Shown: piece by piece, positions 51,201-54,200 of the stretch
Layout of the letters: each line of letters begins with the position of its first letter
Numbering within the stretch: the first letter of the stretch is position 1
Source of the DNA: Siphonodentalium dalli
Lineage: Eukaryota; Mollusca; Scaphopoda; Gadilida; Siphonodentaliidae
DNA: 64,000 nt
Reading direction: 5' to 3'
Assembly (NCBI GenBank): GCA_032622095.1
Contig: CP136061.1
Span: 55,501,762-55,565,761 of the forward strand
Notes under the pieces: model-generated
Told to the model about the DNA's origin: nothing
Seen by the model: the letters and a program-made list of their open reading frames with translations, nothing else
Database searches by the model: none
Position numbers and translations under genes: made by a program

Positions 51201-54200
51201 CCAGGGCCGGTAAGCACCATTATTTTATGATTGTCTGGTCTATAAAACCCTCACCAGGACTGGTAAGCACCATTATTTTATGATTGTCTGGTCTATAAAA
51301 ACCTCACCAGGTCCCATAAGCACCATTATTATATGAATGTCTGGTCTATAAAACCCTCACCAGGACTGGTAAGCACCATTATTTTATGATTGTCTGGTCT
51401 ATAAAACCCTCACCAGGGCTGGGAAGCACCATTATTTTATGATTGTCTGGTCTATAAAAACCTCACCAGGGCTGGGAAGCACCATTATTTTATGATTGTC
51501 TGGTCTATAAAACCCTCACCAGGACTGGTAAGCACCATTATTTTATGATTGTCTGGTCTATAAAAACCTCACCAGGGCTGGGAAGCACCATTATTTTATG
51601 ATTGTCTGGTCTATAAAAACCTCACCAGGTCCCATAAGCACCATTATTTTATGATTGTCTGGTCTATAAAACCCTCACCAGGGCTGGCCATGGGAAGCAC
51701 CATTATTTTATGATTGTCTGGTCTATAAAACCCTCACCAGGACTGGTAAGCACCATTATTTTATGATTGTCTGGTCTATAAAAACCTCACCAGGGCTGGG
51801 AAGCACCATTATTTTATGATTGTCTGGTCTATAAAAACCTCACCAGGGCTGGGAAGCACCATTATTTTATGATTGTCTGGTCTATAAAAACCTCACCAGG
51901 GCTGGGAAGCACCATTATTTTATGATTGTCTGGTCTATAAAAACCTCACCAGGTCCCATAAGCACCATTATTATATGAATGTCTGGTCTATAAAACCCTC
52001 ACCAGGCCGGAATACACCATTATTTTATGATTGTCTGGTCTATAAAACCCTCACCAGGGCTGGTATACACCATTATTTTATGAATTTCTGGTCTATAAAA
52101 CCTTCATCCTTTCTTCACTAAATTTATACTCATTGATGGGTTGTTACCTTAGGAAATGTTCAGATAATAATTTCAACCTAAATATTATCTGAACATTTCC
52201 CACCAAAGAATTTGAATCCTTCTGCACTTGTATTAGCTTTTCATCTGTCTGTCATCTGGTTTTATAAAAATCCAAGTATCTTTCGATACTCTTATACACT
52301 GAGAGCTTTCCGATGAATGGTAACAAGCCATATTTCCGACTAAATCCTGAAAAATTACCCATAATTCTGCTGTGGTTAAGGAGTCGATTATTTAGGGCAT
52401 TACTGTAGCTGAATATAATAGTATCCACCCGGAACTGTTTTTTGATGGACTTTGCCAATTGTGTGATAGAATAGTATCAACACTGAAGTAAAAACTAAAA
52501 TGACACTTAAATATTGTGATAGCCCTTAAAGCTCAGAAAGTGTGAAGAACAACCAATAAAGAGATTAGCATTATAAATGATTTGTACAGATACTACAATG
52601 TACTACAATTACAGTTTGGTTCAGTAATCTGCATCAGTATATTGGGGTTGGTAATTGTTGCAAATAGAGTTGGGTATAGTAATCTTCAGGGGTTACTGAT
52701 GTGGTTAATTTAAGGGCAGAATGCCCTTAGCTAGCACAATAAGATGGATTATCATATGTATTGTGAACACTTCACACCTTGTTGCTATCTTATTTGTGGC
52801 CTGCCCTGGGTTGTCAGAGCAGGGGGTGCATTTGATGTCCTTTGTAGAGAAACGCCCCTGTGTAATTTATGTATGTTTTATAAAATGGCAAGAGAATTTG
52901 TTTTTAAAGTGGCTTAACAGTATTGTTCTACCTCTGACCTAAAAGCAGGGACATGGAACAATTATGTTTCTTTCCCTCCCCCCACCCTCCCCAAACTTTG
53001 GTCAAAAATTTCAACTGTCAGCAACAGTTAGAAATTGTCATGTCTGAGATAACAGCAGTTGTCGAAATTTCAGACCGAAAATATAATAAATTTCTAACCA
53101 TAGGGGCTCAATCAGAACACCCCCCCCCCAATGGCCATGTTGAAAAGGGTACCATTTCCTGGAAGCTCGCCTCCCCTCCCCTACTCTTAAATGCCTCTTG
53201 TGCCCCATGGCTCAAAGGGTGATATAATGCCTGTAGTCTATGATTTTTGTTTCCTGCTGCTTCAGCGATTTTATGTTCTTACCTGATATTGTCAGCTTTA
53301 AACTCGTGGCCTGAGGGGTGATGTAGGCCTAGCCCCCCCCTCTAACATGGTATGTACTTCATAACACTAAACTCCCACCTCTTATCTCATAATATCTCAC
53401 CACTTGCCTGAGGGGTCAGAGCTCAGGAGATATATTAGATGCTGGGCCAGTCTTTGCTGTAAAGTGATATATTACTTTGTGCCTTGGAACCATTAAATTT
53501 GTACATAAACTGGAAATTTGCAATAAAAAAACATAAAAACTGAAAATAGGTAATAAAAAACATACAATCTTGTTTTGTTGATATATGATAGGTGATAAGG
53601 GGGTAAATAAGGACACCTGTAATTATGGGAAACAAATATCCTCAAACATCTGTGATATTATTTGTTTTATATGTCTTTCTCCCATGCTATAATATATATC
53701 TGGTGCAGGCCTGATTAAAGTGTGCCTGTCATTTGCAGAATGAGGTCCCCAGAGGGTGAATTTAGTAACGCTATCCCACATAGCGGGCTAGCATCACTAA
53801 ATTCACCCTCTGGGGACTTAATTCTGCTTAGGCCTCATCTTCTCTGGAAAGTTTCTTTATTATAAAATTTCTATAGAATCTTCTTCAAATAGATTCTATA
53901 ACTTTTTTAGTTTAGTTTCTCTATATCCCCAAATTGGCAGACGACACATTGCATAATCAAGGTTCCCAATGGGTGTAGATCACAATATTCATCAATTGGG
54001 AATTTCAATCTGAGACTATGTCTCCCATACCAGATGAGGCCATACAGAATGAGGTCCCCAGAGGGTGAATTTGGTGATACAAGCCCGTTATGCGGGATAG
54101 CGTCACTAAATTCACCCTCTAGGGACCTCATTCTGCAAATGACAGGCATACTATAATCAGACTTGATCTGGCGATATGTTATTGGTCTTTTTAAGCAGGT

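Noticed and set aside
51187-52105. CRISPR-like regular repeats
   Set aside because: Units are contiguous tandem copies with no unique spacers, and the first unit is exon sequence in a eukaryotic gene.
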